Assembly (NCBI RefSeq): GCF_052857255.1
Contig: NW_027526485.1
Location: forward strand, 1-64,000
Origin: Amblyomma americanum
Taxonomy: Eukaryota; Arthropoda; Arachnida; Ixodida; Ixodidae
DNA: 64,000 nt
Direction: 5' to 3'
Shown: piece by piece, positions 21,313 through 31,726 of the stretch
Numbering within the stretch: position 1 is the stretch's first letter
Layout: every line of letters begins with the position of its first letter
Notes under the pieces: generated by a model
Database searches by the model: none
What the model was told of the DNA's origin: nothing
The model's input: only the letters and a program-made list of their open reading frames with translations
Program-made: the position numbers and the translations under genes

Positions 21313-21694
21313 TTCCATTGCGGTGAGGCCGGCCATATCTTCGTCACTGCCCGTACCGACGTATCGGTCTTCGAGGATTTGCCATTAACGCCCCACGACC
21401 ACGCTTCGGGCAACGCCCGCAGGAAATCGACGAGTACCTGCTTCGAGAAGAGTACACGCCAAACCGCTTTTCGTGCTCACCATTGCCGTCAACCTCGCGC
21501 TTTGCGTCGGCATGCCGCAGCTACGCAGCCGCGGTACGAGGAAGATCTCCCAGCCCCCGTAGGGGAAACTGAAGGCAGCAACCTCTGTAGGTGAGGTTGC
21601 TAAAGAGCGAAACGCCGAAGATCCTCCACCGACCACGCCCCATGAAGACGCTGCACCCGCGACGCCACATGAAGAACCGACACTCGCTGCACCG

Positions 21695-24118
21695 ATGCCG
21701 CACACAATGAGAACCCCGACCACGACGCAGGCTGCCTTGAAAACGACGCCGCCACCCAGAAGAGCTTCGACCATACGCCCCACCCGCGACTCGCATACGC
21801 GACGAAGCCGTGACCCGACGCCAAGAGCGACGTGCAATGCAAGAGCCAGGACCTCTGACTTAAAAGTGACTATCGACGGCCGGAACGTTACCGCTCTAGT
21901 CGACACAGGAGCCGATTACTCGGTGATGAATGGAACATTCGCTGCGCAGCTGAGAAAAGTCACAACGGCTTGGGACGGCCCACAAATTCGCACCGCAGGG
22001 GGACACCTCATTACGCCATCAGGACGATGCACAGCGCGAGTGACTGTCAAAGGACATACCTATCCTGCGACCTTTGTTGTGCTACCGCAATGCTCCCGCG
22101 AAGTGATCTTGGGTATGGATTTCCTTAATGAGCATCAGGCGATCATCGGCCTGCGATGCAAGCTGATCACGCTTTCGACGGACGAAGCCAACGCTTCGAT
22201 GGAAACTCGGGAAAATCACGTTGCCCTGAGTGTCCTGGAGGAAGAAGTGAGCGTCCTACCCCGATCAAGCGTTATCCTGACCGTAGGCGCCGCGAAAGCC
22301 ATTAACGCTGAAGCCATCATCGAGGGCAACATGCAGTTGCTCCTAGACCGAGGAATCAGCATCGCAAGAGGCATCGCACATTTACGCAATGGCCAGGCCG
22401 AAGTACTGCTGACTAACTTCAGCGAAGAATACCGGCACATTAACAGAGGAACGGCGATTGCTTTCTTCGACGAAATATCTGACGTACGAGACTCCTCCGC
22501 CCTCTCCGACCCCTTCGCAGAAGATTCGCCTGACCAAGAGAACGCGCCCACTTTGGACATCAACCCAGCCCTGCACCGGAACAGACAAGACCAGATCCGC
22601 AATCTGCTTCAAAGCTACAGCGAGTGTTTTTCGACATCGCCGAAGGTGCGACAGACGCCAATTGCCAAGCATCGCATCATAACGGATCAACACGCTCGAC
22701 CTCTCCGTCAAAGCCCCTACCGTGTGTCCCCGCGAGAACGACAAGCCATCCGGGACCAAGTCGAAGAAATGCTTCGCGACGACGTCATCCAGCCTTCAAA
22801 CAGCCCATGGGCGGCACCGGTTGTTCTAGTGAGAAAGAAAGACGGCTGACTTCGATTCTGCGTGGATTACCGCCGCTTGAACAACATAACAAAGAAGGAC
22901 GTCTACCCCCTCCCCCGCATCGACGACACACTGGACCGCCTCTGCAATGCCAAATATTTCTCATCGATGGACCTCAATAGCGGCTACTGGCAAATTGAGG
23001 TCGACGAAAGAGATCGCGAAAAGACAGCATTCATCACTCCGGATGGGCTGTTTGAATTCAAGGTGATGCCATTTGGTCTCTGTTCCGCACCAGCGACGTT
23101 TCAGCGAGTAATGGATGCAGTGCTGGCAGGCCTGAAGTGGCAAATTTGTCTGGTATATTTAGATGACGTTGTTGTCTTCGCCTCAAACTTTGAAGAGCAC
23201 CTCAAAAGACTTCGAACAGTACTAGACGCAATCAAGTCGTCTGGCCTAACGTTGAAAGCAGAAAAATTCCACTTTGCTTAAGAAGAGCTGCAGTTTATAG
23301 GCCACATCGTTAGCAAGGAAGGAGTACGCCCAGGCCAGCAGAAAACAGATGCTATTGAACAGTTTCCACCGCCGGCCGATAAGAAAGCAGTGCGCAGATT
23401 TCTCGGACTGTGCGCATACTAACGACGATTTGTGAAAAACTTTTCGCGCATCGCCGTGCCCCTGACCCAACTGACGAAGGCAGACGCGCCGCAATCAGAA
23501 GCCTTCAAGGAACTTCAGCGTTGATCACAGTCCCCACCGATCCTTGCGCATTTTGATGAAAACGCCGATACTGAAGTTCATACCGACGCAAGCAGCGTGT
23601 GACTAGGCGCCGTCCTCGTTCAAAAAAGTGACAGGCTGGAAAAAGTCATCGCATACGCTAGCCGTTCCCTTTCCAAGGCCGAGGCTAACTATTCGACAAC
23701 TGAGAAGGAGTGCCTTGCCATCATCTGGGCTACGTCAAAATTCCGCCCCTATCTCTACGGACGGCAGTTCAAGGAGGTCAGCGACCACCACGCGCTCTGC
23801 TGGCTTGCCAATTTGAAGGACCCCTCTGGCCGACTCGCTCGATGGAGTCTGCGTCTCCACGAGTTTGACGTCACCGTCGTTTGCAAGTCCGGACGCAAGC
23901 ACTCTGATGCCGATTGCCTCTCACGAGCCCCTGTAGATGCACCGCCGCCGGACGACGATGAGGACGCCTTCCTGGGACCCATCAGCCCCAGCTCTTTTGC
24001 TCAGCAGCAACGCTCGGACCCCGACCTAAGAGGCTCTCATCGAGTACCTGGAAGGCAAGGTTTCTTCACCCCCCGCTTCATTCAAGCGAGGACTGTCTTC
24101 CTTCTGTGTGCAGAATGA
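21695..24118 (+). pseudogene. Gypsy Pol: protease, reverse transcriptase and RNase H, five in-frame stops
   Basis: One frame, +1 relative to gag. Retropepsin: ALVDTGADYSVMNG at about 21893 and EVILGMDFLNEH at about 22100. RT: KHRIITDQHARPLRQSPYRV, FCVDYRRLNNITKKDVYPLP, SSMDLNSGYWQIEVDERDRE (catalytic Asp), VMPFGLCSAPATFQRVMDAV and VYLDDVVVFA (YLDD box at about 23154). RNase [21 protein letters not shown] and [10 protein letters not shown]. Stops lie at 22847, 23279, 23420, 23522 and 23600, all in this frame, and the frame ends at 24116 after a frameshift near 24030. Every catalytic residue I can locate in these domains is present, so the lesions are nonsense changes rather than active-site loss. 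Confidence 0.93.
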
Positions 24119-25256
24119 GGTCCTTGTGAAGAAGAACTTTACAGCGAACAAAACAGCCTACCTCCTTGTTGTACCTACTTGTCTCCGCGAAGAAGTTCTA
24201 CAGGCTTCACACGACGAGCCGACCGCTAGACATCTCGGGATTACTCGCACCCTCCGCCGCATTCAAGACAAGTATTACTGGCTCCGACTGTCTGCCGATG
24301 TCGCACACTATGTGAAAACCTGCCGAGATTGTCAGCGACGAAAGCCTCCTCTCACACGACCAGCAGGATTTCTGAGCCCCATTGAACCTGCCTCAAGGCC
24401 CTTTCAGCAGATCGCCATGGACTTGCTTGGCCCTTTTCGAACGTCAACATCTGGAAATAAGTGGATCATCATAGCGACCGACTACCTGGCCCGCTACGGC
24501 GAGGGGATAGCCCTACCGAACGGAACAGCAGTAGAAGTCGCCAAATTTTTCGTGGAGTGCATTCTTCTTCGACACAGAGCCCCCGATGCGCTCACCACGG
24601 AAAGAGGAACTGCATTCACGGCGGAACTAACGCAAGCCATCCTGCGGTACAGCCAAACCAGCCACCGGAGGATAACTGCATACCATCCGCAGACCAACGG
24701 ACTGACCGAGCGCCTGAACAAAACCATCGCCGATATGCTCGCTATGTATGTCGATGCCGAACACAAAACCTGGGATGTCATCCTGCCTTACGTCGTTTTC
24801 GCCTACAACACCGCAGTGCAGGAGACCACCCAGATGACGCCTTTTAGGCTCGTCCATGACAGGGAGGCCACGACCACGCTAGACGCCATGCTGCCCAACG
24901 TTACAGAAGAAGAGAACGTCGACGTTGCCGCCTACCTTCAACGCGCAGAAGAAGCTCGAAGGCTTGCCCGATTACGGATCAAAGATCAGCAGCGGTCCGA
25001 CGCCAGACGCTACAACCTACGAAGACGCAACGCGGAATACAAGCCAGGAGACCAAGTCTGGGTGTGGACGCCCATTCGCCGCCGTGGATTGAGTGAAAAG
25101 CTTTTGAGACGCTATTTCGGCCCGTACAAGGTTCTTCGTCGGCTGGGTGAACTGGATTATGGAGTCATCCCTGACGCAATGACAGCATCCCAGCGACGCC
25201 GCGTACGACCAGAAGTTGTCCATGTAGTCCGTCTGAAGCCGTATTATGCGCGCTAA
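24108..25256 (+). pseudogene. Gypsy integrase with a D-to-E change in the catalytic triad
   Basis: A 382-residue open frame. The N-terminal HHCC zinc domain is complete (HDEPTARHLGITRTLRR, then KTCRDCQRRK). The catalytic core has MDLLGPFRTSTSGNKW (first Asp) and YHPQTNGLTERLNKTIAD (Glu). The second conserved Asp, normally in a DRGTAF-type motif, reads TTERGTAFTAEL, so Asp is replaced by Glu. The C-terminal region (YKPGDQVWVWTPIRRRGLSE, FGPYKVLRRLGELDY) ends in VVHVVRLKPYYAR, the usual Gypsy end, about 110 bases before the 3' LTR. It would normally integrate element cDNA; it lacks an upstream frame connection to RNase H. Confidence 0.92.
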
Positions 25257-25349
25257 AGGCCGCTGCATTTCCATGCTCTATTTTCGCAAGATCCGTTTTT
25301 TTTCCTTACTAGTCGCATTATTTGTTTTAATGCATCTGGTCGATGCTTC

Positions 25350-25365
25350 TTTGAGAGGGCAGTAA
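25350..25365 (+). other. Probable polypurine tract
   Basis: TTGAGAGGGCAGTAA directly precedes the 3' LTR. The purine-rich core GAGAGGGCAG is short and interrupted, but the position is right for plus-strand priming. Confidence 0.55.
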
Positions 25366-25736
25366 TGCCGCGAATATTTGCAGTGTGTTCGTTTTTCAAA
25401 TCTGCCGCCACATCACTTTATCGCTTTGTTTGCGACGCAGGACGCGACCAGATTTATCTCGATTGATCGCAGCCAGGCAGAGCTGATTCTACGTTGTTCC
25501 GGAATGTTCTAGTAACTTTGCGCTCTTTATCTCGAAAGTTCGCTATCAGCTTTAAATTGAGCACGGCAGACAGCGGCCGGCATTCTGTTCGACGACCGCC
25601 GAGCACGCTTGTCACTTCGCCGCCGCCCAGTGATTCAGTCCATTTTGGGTGCAAGTCAGCCCAATAAAAAGTTCTTTTAGAAGATCCTTTCGTCCGTCTT
25701 CATCGCTGCTTCGACTGCCGTCACCACTACGTGACA
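25366..25736 (+). repeat. 3' LTR of the Gypsy element
   Basis: 371 bp, TG...CA, nearly identical to the 5' LTR. Its AATAAA (in CCCAATAAAAAG) is the likely polyadenylation signal for the element. ATAT follows at 25737-25740. Confidence 0.96.
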
Positions 25737-25915
25737 ATATGTACAAACTCTTTACACAATAAGAAATGTGTCGAGGTTGTGCGTGTGATTAGTTCATTTT
25801 AGAGGAATTAAATCACACATGCGCACAGCACTGTGTTGGTTAGCACTGGAAAGGAGCGCCCAGTTATTAATCGTTCAAGGTAGAACTCGCGGAGCGTTCG
25901 GTCACTGCGTGTAAC

Positions 25916-28534
25916 TACCTGACGGAGAACAGGCGGGACGTCAAGCCCGTGTGTTCGAGGAATGAACAGAGGCTAACCAAAGTTCGCTCACGAGTGCGCG
26001 CAATGCCCTGCGCCCACAATAGCGTCTTGATGGAGTCTGGTAGTATGCCCTGCGCCCTATAGGCCGCGAGAATATCGCGACGAGCATCGGCGAACGCGGC
26101 ACAGTGAAGCAGCATGTGTTCTAGTGTTTCCACTGCACCGCATCCGTCACACACATCACTCGTCGCGATTCCGTGACGCAACCGTCGTTCCCCGGGCCAC
26201 ACGCAGCCAATAAGCGCGCGGAGGATCATTGCGCGATGTGGCCGTGTAAGTGCGCGACAGCCGGTGACTCTGTCGATGCGCTCACCCCCCGCAATGCTTG
26301 GGTCGGGGTGCAGCTTTCGGAGATGGTCATGGATGGCCGCACGCACGTCCTCCAGCGCAAGGGGCAGATCGCTGGCAGGTAGTTGGTGTGCAGCGGTCGC
26401 GAGGTCGTCAGCTTCTTCTTTGCCTGCGATGCTGCAGTGACCGGGTACCCACTGTGCACGCACGGCACAACCTCTCTGCGCGAGGCGCTCGATGCGCGAG
26501 CGAATTTCCCGCACTAGTGGGGTACCGCGGCCGTTAGATTGCAGGCGGCTGAGGGCGGCGCGGGAGTCGCACAGCAGAGCACTCCTGGGCGGCGGAGGGC
26601 CGAGGGTGAGCAGCAGGTCCAGCCCGAGCCGGATCCCCATCAACTCCGCCGTGGTGGAGGAGCCCAGGAATGCTGCATGCTGCTGGCTGTGCCGTCGCAG
26701 GGCGGGATGGTGGCCGCCGCAGCAAGGGAGCAGCTGTCGCGGGCCGCTGAGCCGTCGGTGTACACGAGGAGATGGTCCTGGAGCTCCTCGTGTATGACGG
26801 CTCTGGCCAGCTGCTGCACAGCACAGAGGGGTGTGCTCCGCTTTCCCGCAATGCCGACGATCTCTCGCTGTACCTCCGAGGCAGCAGGCCAGGGCGCGTA
26901 GGAGCCGGAGGGGTGTGGGCCTTGTGTCAATTGCTCATACTCAAACAGCGCCGCGCCCATTTGTGATCGCGGGTGCGAGCGCATACGCTGCAGCAGCGAG
27001 CCGCCGTCCGGTGCGCGGTGAAGCCGGTCGATGTGATTCAATGCCCTGCGCGCTGCTTGGAGCTCAAGTGGCCACGCTCCTGCCTCGGCCAACGTTGCGG
27101 CGCACTGCGAGTTTTTGGGCAGGCCTAGGCACACGCGCAGAGACTTGCGGTGCTGAAGCTCGAGTTTCTTCCAGCACGGCTTGCGCACCATGACGAGCTG
27201 CAGCGCATAGAGCACCGCCCCCAAATCTGCGGCATTGTATAGACGCAGCGCGGCTTGCTGAGAGATGCGCTGGCCTCGAGCGGTGAGCTTGTGCACGGCT
27301 GCGGTGATCCTCTTCAACTGCAGACAGGCCTTGGTCGCCGCGGGGCGGAAGGAAAGGCGCCAGTCGATGTCCAGGCCAAGGTACCGCACCGATTTACGCC
27401 ACGGAATCGGAGTCCCGTCCAGTGACAGTGGCGCAAGGTGCACGCGCGAGCTCGAAACGCAGGCCATGGCAACCGATTTGTCCGCGCTCAGCGATAGACC
27501 AAGGCCGCGCAAGCTGGCATCGATTGTGGTCAGGGCTCCCTGAAGGCACCCCCGCACGCGGAACGCCTCGCCCGGTGGTCCCCGGCACCACAGAGCTATG
27601 TCGTCTGCATATATGGACATGTATACATGATGTCGCCCGCTCGTGTTGAGGGAGGCCGGCACCACCGACATGGCCACATTAAACAGAAATGGTGATAGGA
27701 GAGAGCCCTGCGGCACGCCCATGTCGACCGGGCGAGACTTGGAGAGCTTACTCCCTACTCGTGCACGCATGGTGCGCCCGCTCAGGAAGCCATGAACGTA
27801 TCGCAAAAGGCGCCCGCTCACACCAGCCCCCTTAAGCACCGCGAGAATTGGTGCGCGGTGAACGTTGTCAAAAGCGCCCGATACGTCCAGTAGTAGCAGC
27901 AGCGCAACCTGGCCTGCCGCCCTGGCATGCTCCAGCGCTGTAACAACGTCCGATATAGAATCAGCCGTGCACCGCATCCCACGGAAACCCGTCTGCCGCT
28001 CGTCAAACAAATCAGCCTCCGCAGCCCGCTCGTTCAGACGCTGCAACGCCATATGCTCCATGAGCTTACCTGCCGCCGATGTTAATGCCACTGGCCGGTA
28101 TCCGCTCAGCTCCATAGGTGGGCGCCCTGCCTTTCGGATGGGACAAACGACCGCGGTTCGCCAATCCTCCGGTAGCTCCCCTCGTTCCCACACCAGGTTG
28201 ATCTGCGCAGGAGGTTGCTGCGCATCCAGGTTTCGCAGCATCTGGTATGTCACCCCGTCCGGTCCGGTGTGACGCGCACCTTGATTTCCCGGGGCGATGA
28301 GATGTGACACAACAGGGCACTGCGGCACAGGTGGGTTCCTCGCACGTGGTGGCTGAGTGGTAGCCAGTGTAGCCAGGTAGCCGCATCTGGGGCTCCCCAT
28401 CATGTGAACCTACGTCTCCTGCAGCGCGATAACTTCTGGCGAATCCTGTGCGATGCGAACTCGCATTTCGGCGTACCGCGCTGCAAGTGAGCGCACGTTC
28501 CGCTGCAGGATGGATGGTATGAGGGAGGGATTTC
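25916..28534 (-). pseudogene. I-group element B ORF2: endonuclease stub, RT, RNase H, zinc tail
   Basis: The minus strand starts with an endonuclease N-terminus (LQRNVRSLAARYAEMRVRIA, EVIALQET), then after a stop jumps to RT at HTGPDGVTYQML; the rest of the endonuclease is deleted. RT is well kept: LSGYRPVALTSAAGKLMEHM, LLLDVSGAFDNVHRAP (catalytic Asp), VPQGSLLSPFLFNVAMS, SIYADDIALW. RNase H follows: LLVYTDGSAARDS, AELMGIRLGL, LLCDSRAALSRLQ, KEEADDLAT. A CDGCGAVETLEHMLLHC zinc motif lies near the end. A one-base deletion near 26707 (ATCCCGCC versus ATCCCCGCC in copy B') separates RT from RNase H. Apart from that and the deletion the catalytic residues look intact. Confidence 0.9.
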
Positions 28535-28869
28535 GGCGGCTAGCCATCATGCTGGCTTATCTGTGCGGGAGCACCCGCTGCTTCTAAGCAAGCCCGATGT
28601 CCATCGGTGCCCTCCGGGAAAAGTGCGCTGAGGGCGCGCAATGCCAGCTTTAGGCGCGCGATCTCCGCGTCCCGTGCGTCAGGGGGCTGGCCATGAGAAG
28701 CGGCCGCAGGCTCGGGCCGCGCTGTACGGGACGCCAGGCAACCGGATCGCCGCTGCCGCTGCCGGCGCTGCCGTTGCTTCGGTGACTGCTGCTGCTGGGT
28801 GTTCCCCTGACGGCCTGCGCATAAGAAAGCGCGCGGGGCGTCAGCTGATGTTGCTGGGCTGGGGCCGCT

Positions 28870-30508
28870 GTCTCAGCCTAGACGACGGTTCGGACAACCT
28901 GTCTGGACATCGGTGCCATGGACGTGGCCATTAAAGTGGCAACGTGACGCTCTCGCTGCCAGTGCGGGCACGCTTGGTCAATGGTTGCATGCCGCCCCCC
29001 GCAGTTAATGCAGCGGGGCTTCCTCGCGCAGGTACCAGGCTCGTGCGGCCCGCCGCAGCGCGTGCATCGGGCAGGAGCACGACACACCTCAGTGGCATGC
29101 CCCAGGCTGGCGCACTTGGCACACTGGAGCGGCCGGGGACGGCAGGGGCGGACCGCGAGCCTGCGCTTGAATATGGTGATGAACGCCGGGGGTGTCGGCG
29201 CCGCAAAACGGAGAGCGAGTTTGCTGCCCGACAGAGACGCCGACACCATCGGTACCGTTGACTCCGCCGCCGCTAGCAGCTACTCCGCCGTCCTGCGCCC
29301 GTCCACACCGAAGACCAGGCTGGAGCTTTGATTCCGAGGAGGAGGCTCCTTGGCGCAGACCGGCACGCCGCAGATGACGGCTGTGGCTAGCAGGGCCTGG
29401 AGAGCATCGCTGCTCCCCGCGTCCACTGCCACCACATTCCGCCGAATGTTTACCCGGAGGGCGAGGACGCCCGGGCGGGATCCGATCTCCTCGGCCAACT
29501 CCTAGCCCTGTTCCCTGGTGAAGGCAGTGCCCCGGTTCGCCGGCCGAAACAGCACCGTCCCCACCAGGCTGGACGGGACCTCCACGGCGGCCGCGGCTCG
29601 CTCCAGGGCAGCTCTCCGACGCCGCTGCGCCTTGGTAGTGATAATGCGCCACGGGACCAGGCTGACCCCAGCATCAGCGTCGCCGCTGTCTGCGGCGCAT
29701 TGCTGCGGCGCGCCGCGGAGTTGGGCGCGCTCGCTGCCAGCAGACGAAGCCCCAGCCGCAGCCTGATCTCGTGCTCCGGGATTTGATGAGGTCGCATCCG
29801 GTTTTCTTCCTGACGCCGTCGCCCCAGCAGCAACAGCAGCAGCATCAGCAGCAGGCTGGAGGTGGGCTCCATGGGGCTCGTGCTGGGAAGGCCCTGCTCC
29901 TTCGAGTGTGGAGGGAGAGGGAACAGTGACGATGGGGGGGGCTTCGGGCTTCCCGCTTTGCCACCGCGATGTCCCTTTTGGTTTCCGAGTCCCTCGCCTC
30001 CTCGGACCCCGTTGAGCGTCGCCGTTTCCGGAGAGCAGACTTGTCCATTGGGGAGCAGATGCTCTCCTCGGCTGAGTTGTCCGCAGTGTGCCTGCAGCAG
30101 CAGCATCAGGGGGAGAGGGCATCACAGCCGGTTCCCCAGGTGTAGAATGGCGGCAGTAAGCGCAGGGGTGGCCAGAGGTGGGGAGGGAGCCGCCGTGGAG
30201 TTCTGCGTCTGGTGAGCGAGCGCCATGGCGTCCCTCAAGGCTAGAACGCGTGGGTCCGCCGGCGACACGTCCAAGGTCCCGATGACGGACTCGAGGTTCT
30301 CCGAGGTGGTGATGAGCGCCGCCGTCAGGCACCTCACCGTGTCCCGCAGATCAGCGATCTCGGCCTGCATTCGCCGAATGGTGCTGGACGACCTTGTTCT
30401 GGATGGCGTTCGTCTCCGTGATCGTCAGCATGAGCGGCCTGCCCTGCGTTGCTCATTGTCACCGCCGAACACAGGTCTTCGCTCGTTCACGGTGTCTATG
30501 GCCTCCAT
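28870..30508 (-). pseudogene. I-group element B ORF1 (Gag-like, three CCHC knuckles), broken
   Basis: The minus-strand ATG at 30508 begins MEAIDTVNERRPVFGG. It is followed by a coiled-coil-like region (MQAEIADLRDTVRCLTAAL), an alanine/proline-rich linker, VSLVPWRIITTKAQRRRRAA, then GVLALRVNIRRNVVAVDAGS. Near 29150-28960 come three zinc knuckles in a row: CAKCASLGHATEVC, CTRCGGPHEPGTC and CINCGGRHATIDQAC. This triple-knuckle layout is typical of R1/I-group ORF1 proteins that bind element RNA. Stops at about 30425, 30122 and 29500 break it. Confidence 0.82.
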
Positions 30509-30623
30509 GGGGAGACCCCGCAACGCCGCGAAGCTTTAGGCCCAGCGTCCGAAGGAGCAGAGAGCTAAAAAACGTGTCCACTCGCTTCAAGCGCCCGCCG
30601 AAGAATCCCACCGGCGTTTGATG

Positions 30624-30895
30624 AAAATTTGGTTTTTGGGGAAAAATGGCGCAGTATCTGTCTCACTGTAACGGCAGACACCTGAACCATGCCGTAATGG
30701 AAGGGATGGAGGAGAGACTGAGAGAAGAAAGGAAGAAAGAGGGGCCGTAGTGGAGTGCTACGGAAAAATTTCGACCACCTGGGGATCTTTAACCTGCACT
30801 GACATGGCACAGCGCACTGGCGCCGTAGCGTTTGGCCTCCATTGAAAGGCAGCCGCCGAGGTCGGGTTCGGACCTACGTACTCCTCCGCATCCTG
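30624..30895 (-). mobile_element. SINE, minus strand, head lost
   Basis: From the tail (GGTTTTTGGGGAAAAATGGC) it runs up to a damaged B-box (GGTTCGGACC on the plus strand). The tRNA-like A-box end is absent or replaced near 30890. It abuts the 5' end of I-group element B. Confidence 0.75.
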
Positions 30896-31489
30896 GGCTG
30901 GAACGATTGACCTTGTGTACGCAGCATTGATACAACTGCGTGTTACTTTACCGATCATCGGGCAGTGTTTATCTCTGTCAAATCAATTCAATAAATAACG
31001 TGTCTCACCGCATACTTTTTGAATGCTTAACATTTTAATCACCACAACCTCAACAGCATGTGTAACCTGCGGGGAACTTCAGCTGTCGCTACGTATATCC
31101 TTGCATAGCTTAGCTAAGCCACTGCTAATGTTTTTAAAGCGAAAGCTATACTATGACAGCCAGCGAGCCATTTCTGCTCGGCGAGCCGTATGCCGTATAT
31201 AGGCAGCCGTATGCCGTATGCGCTAGCCGACGAATGACCTTGAGCCGCCGTTGCCTAGCAACGCCGCAGCCGCGCTCCAACAGATGACGCCGCCGTCAAC
31301 GCCGCTGCCGTCACGCTCGCTCCACCAGATGTTCTCCACTGAGGTAGAGAGAGAGGAGGTGTTACCTCCCGGTGATGTATATATATGCGCTTCGCGTCAG
31401 TGTAGGAGGTGGCTCTGACACCACCATGATATCTGATACTTGATTTAATATCTGATGCGGGTCCTTGGACTCAAGATATTAAACTTATT
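30896..31489. other. Unassigned sequence with a GC-rich, TATA-bearing segment
   Basis: 31180-31215 repeats GCCGTATGCCGTAT twice. 31250-31420 is GC-rich and followed by TGTATATATATGCGCTTCGCG and then ATTAAACTT. This could be a promoter-bearing terminus of an unrecognised LTR element or an old repeat. I found no second copy in the window. Confidence 0.3.
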
Positions 31490-31726
31490 TTCGAATATCT
31501 CCGAGTGCTGGGCTTGAAGCACTCCGGCACGGGTCTGTCCGGTACTGCACTGCCTCCCGGATTGGCCCTGGGCATATTAGCGCGCGCCTTTTTTTCTATC
31601 GTTGCTCTTCTATCCTTTAACTCTCCTACTTCCAGCACGCAGCAGCGACTGTGGCTGGGATTGAGCCAGTAGGCAGGAACGTGCACTTTCCTTTTGTTCC
31701 TTCCTATCAACAACAGCAGCACCAGA
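31490..31726 (+). other. Probable 3' UTR scrap of another non-LTR element
   Basis: It ends in a CAACAACAGCAGCACCAG simple tail immediately before the truncated start of element B'. The tail style resembles those of I-group elements, but no coding part is attached. Confidence 0.4.

Larger units (their letters stand above)
19845..25736 (+). mobile_element. Ty3/Gypsy LTR retrotransposon, structurally complete but mutated
   Basis: It has two 371-bp LTRs (19845-20215 and 25366-25736), both TG...CA, and a primer-binding site at 20218. Gag, then protease-RT-RNase H, then integrase follow in the standard Ty3/Gypsy order, with a purine-rich tract just before the 3' LTR. ATAT flanks it at 19841-19844 and 25737-25740. 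The paralogous empty site at about 34097 reads AGTAATATGTACAAAC with a single ATAT, confirming a 4-bp duplication. By eye the LTRs differ at about ten positions (near 2.7 percent), so the insertion is not brand new. At least five stops in pol, a stop in gag and frameshifts make it non-autonomous. Confidence 0.96.
19645..30618 (-). mobile_element. I-group non-LTR retrotransposon B, split by a nested Gypsy element
   Basis: On the minus strand it runs from a 5' UTR near 30618, through ORF1 (30508-28870) and ORF2 (28534-25916), to a 3' UTR that begins at 25915, is interrupted at 25736/19845 by a complete Gypsy element, and resumes at 19844 to end in a CCACCACCAC-type tail at 19645. The plus-strand copy B' at 33921-34287 carries the same 3' UTR uninterrupted, which proves that the two pieces belong together. 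The endonuclease and the first part of RT are deleted near 28270-28400. The clade call rests on the RNase H after RT plus a triple-CCHC ORF1. Confidence 0.85.

Noticed and set aside
29089..29652. 187-codon minus-strand frame rich in Gly, Arg and Pro
   Set aside because: It is an out-of-frame shadow of the GC-rich ORF1 of I-group element B; the knuckle-bearing frame is the real one.
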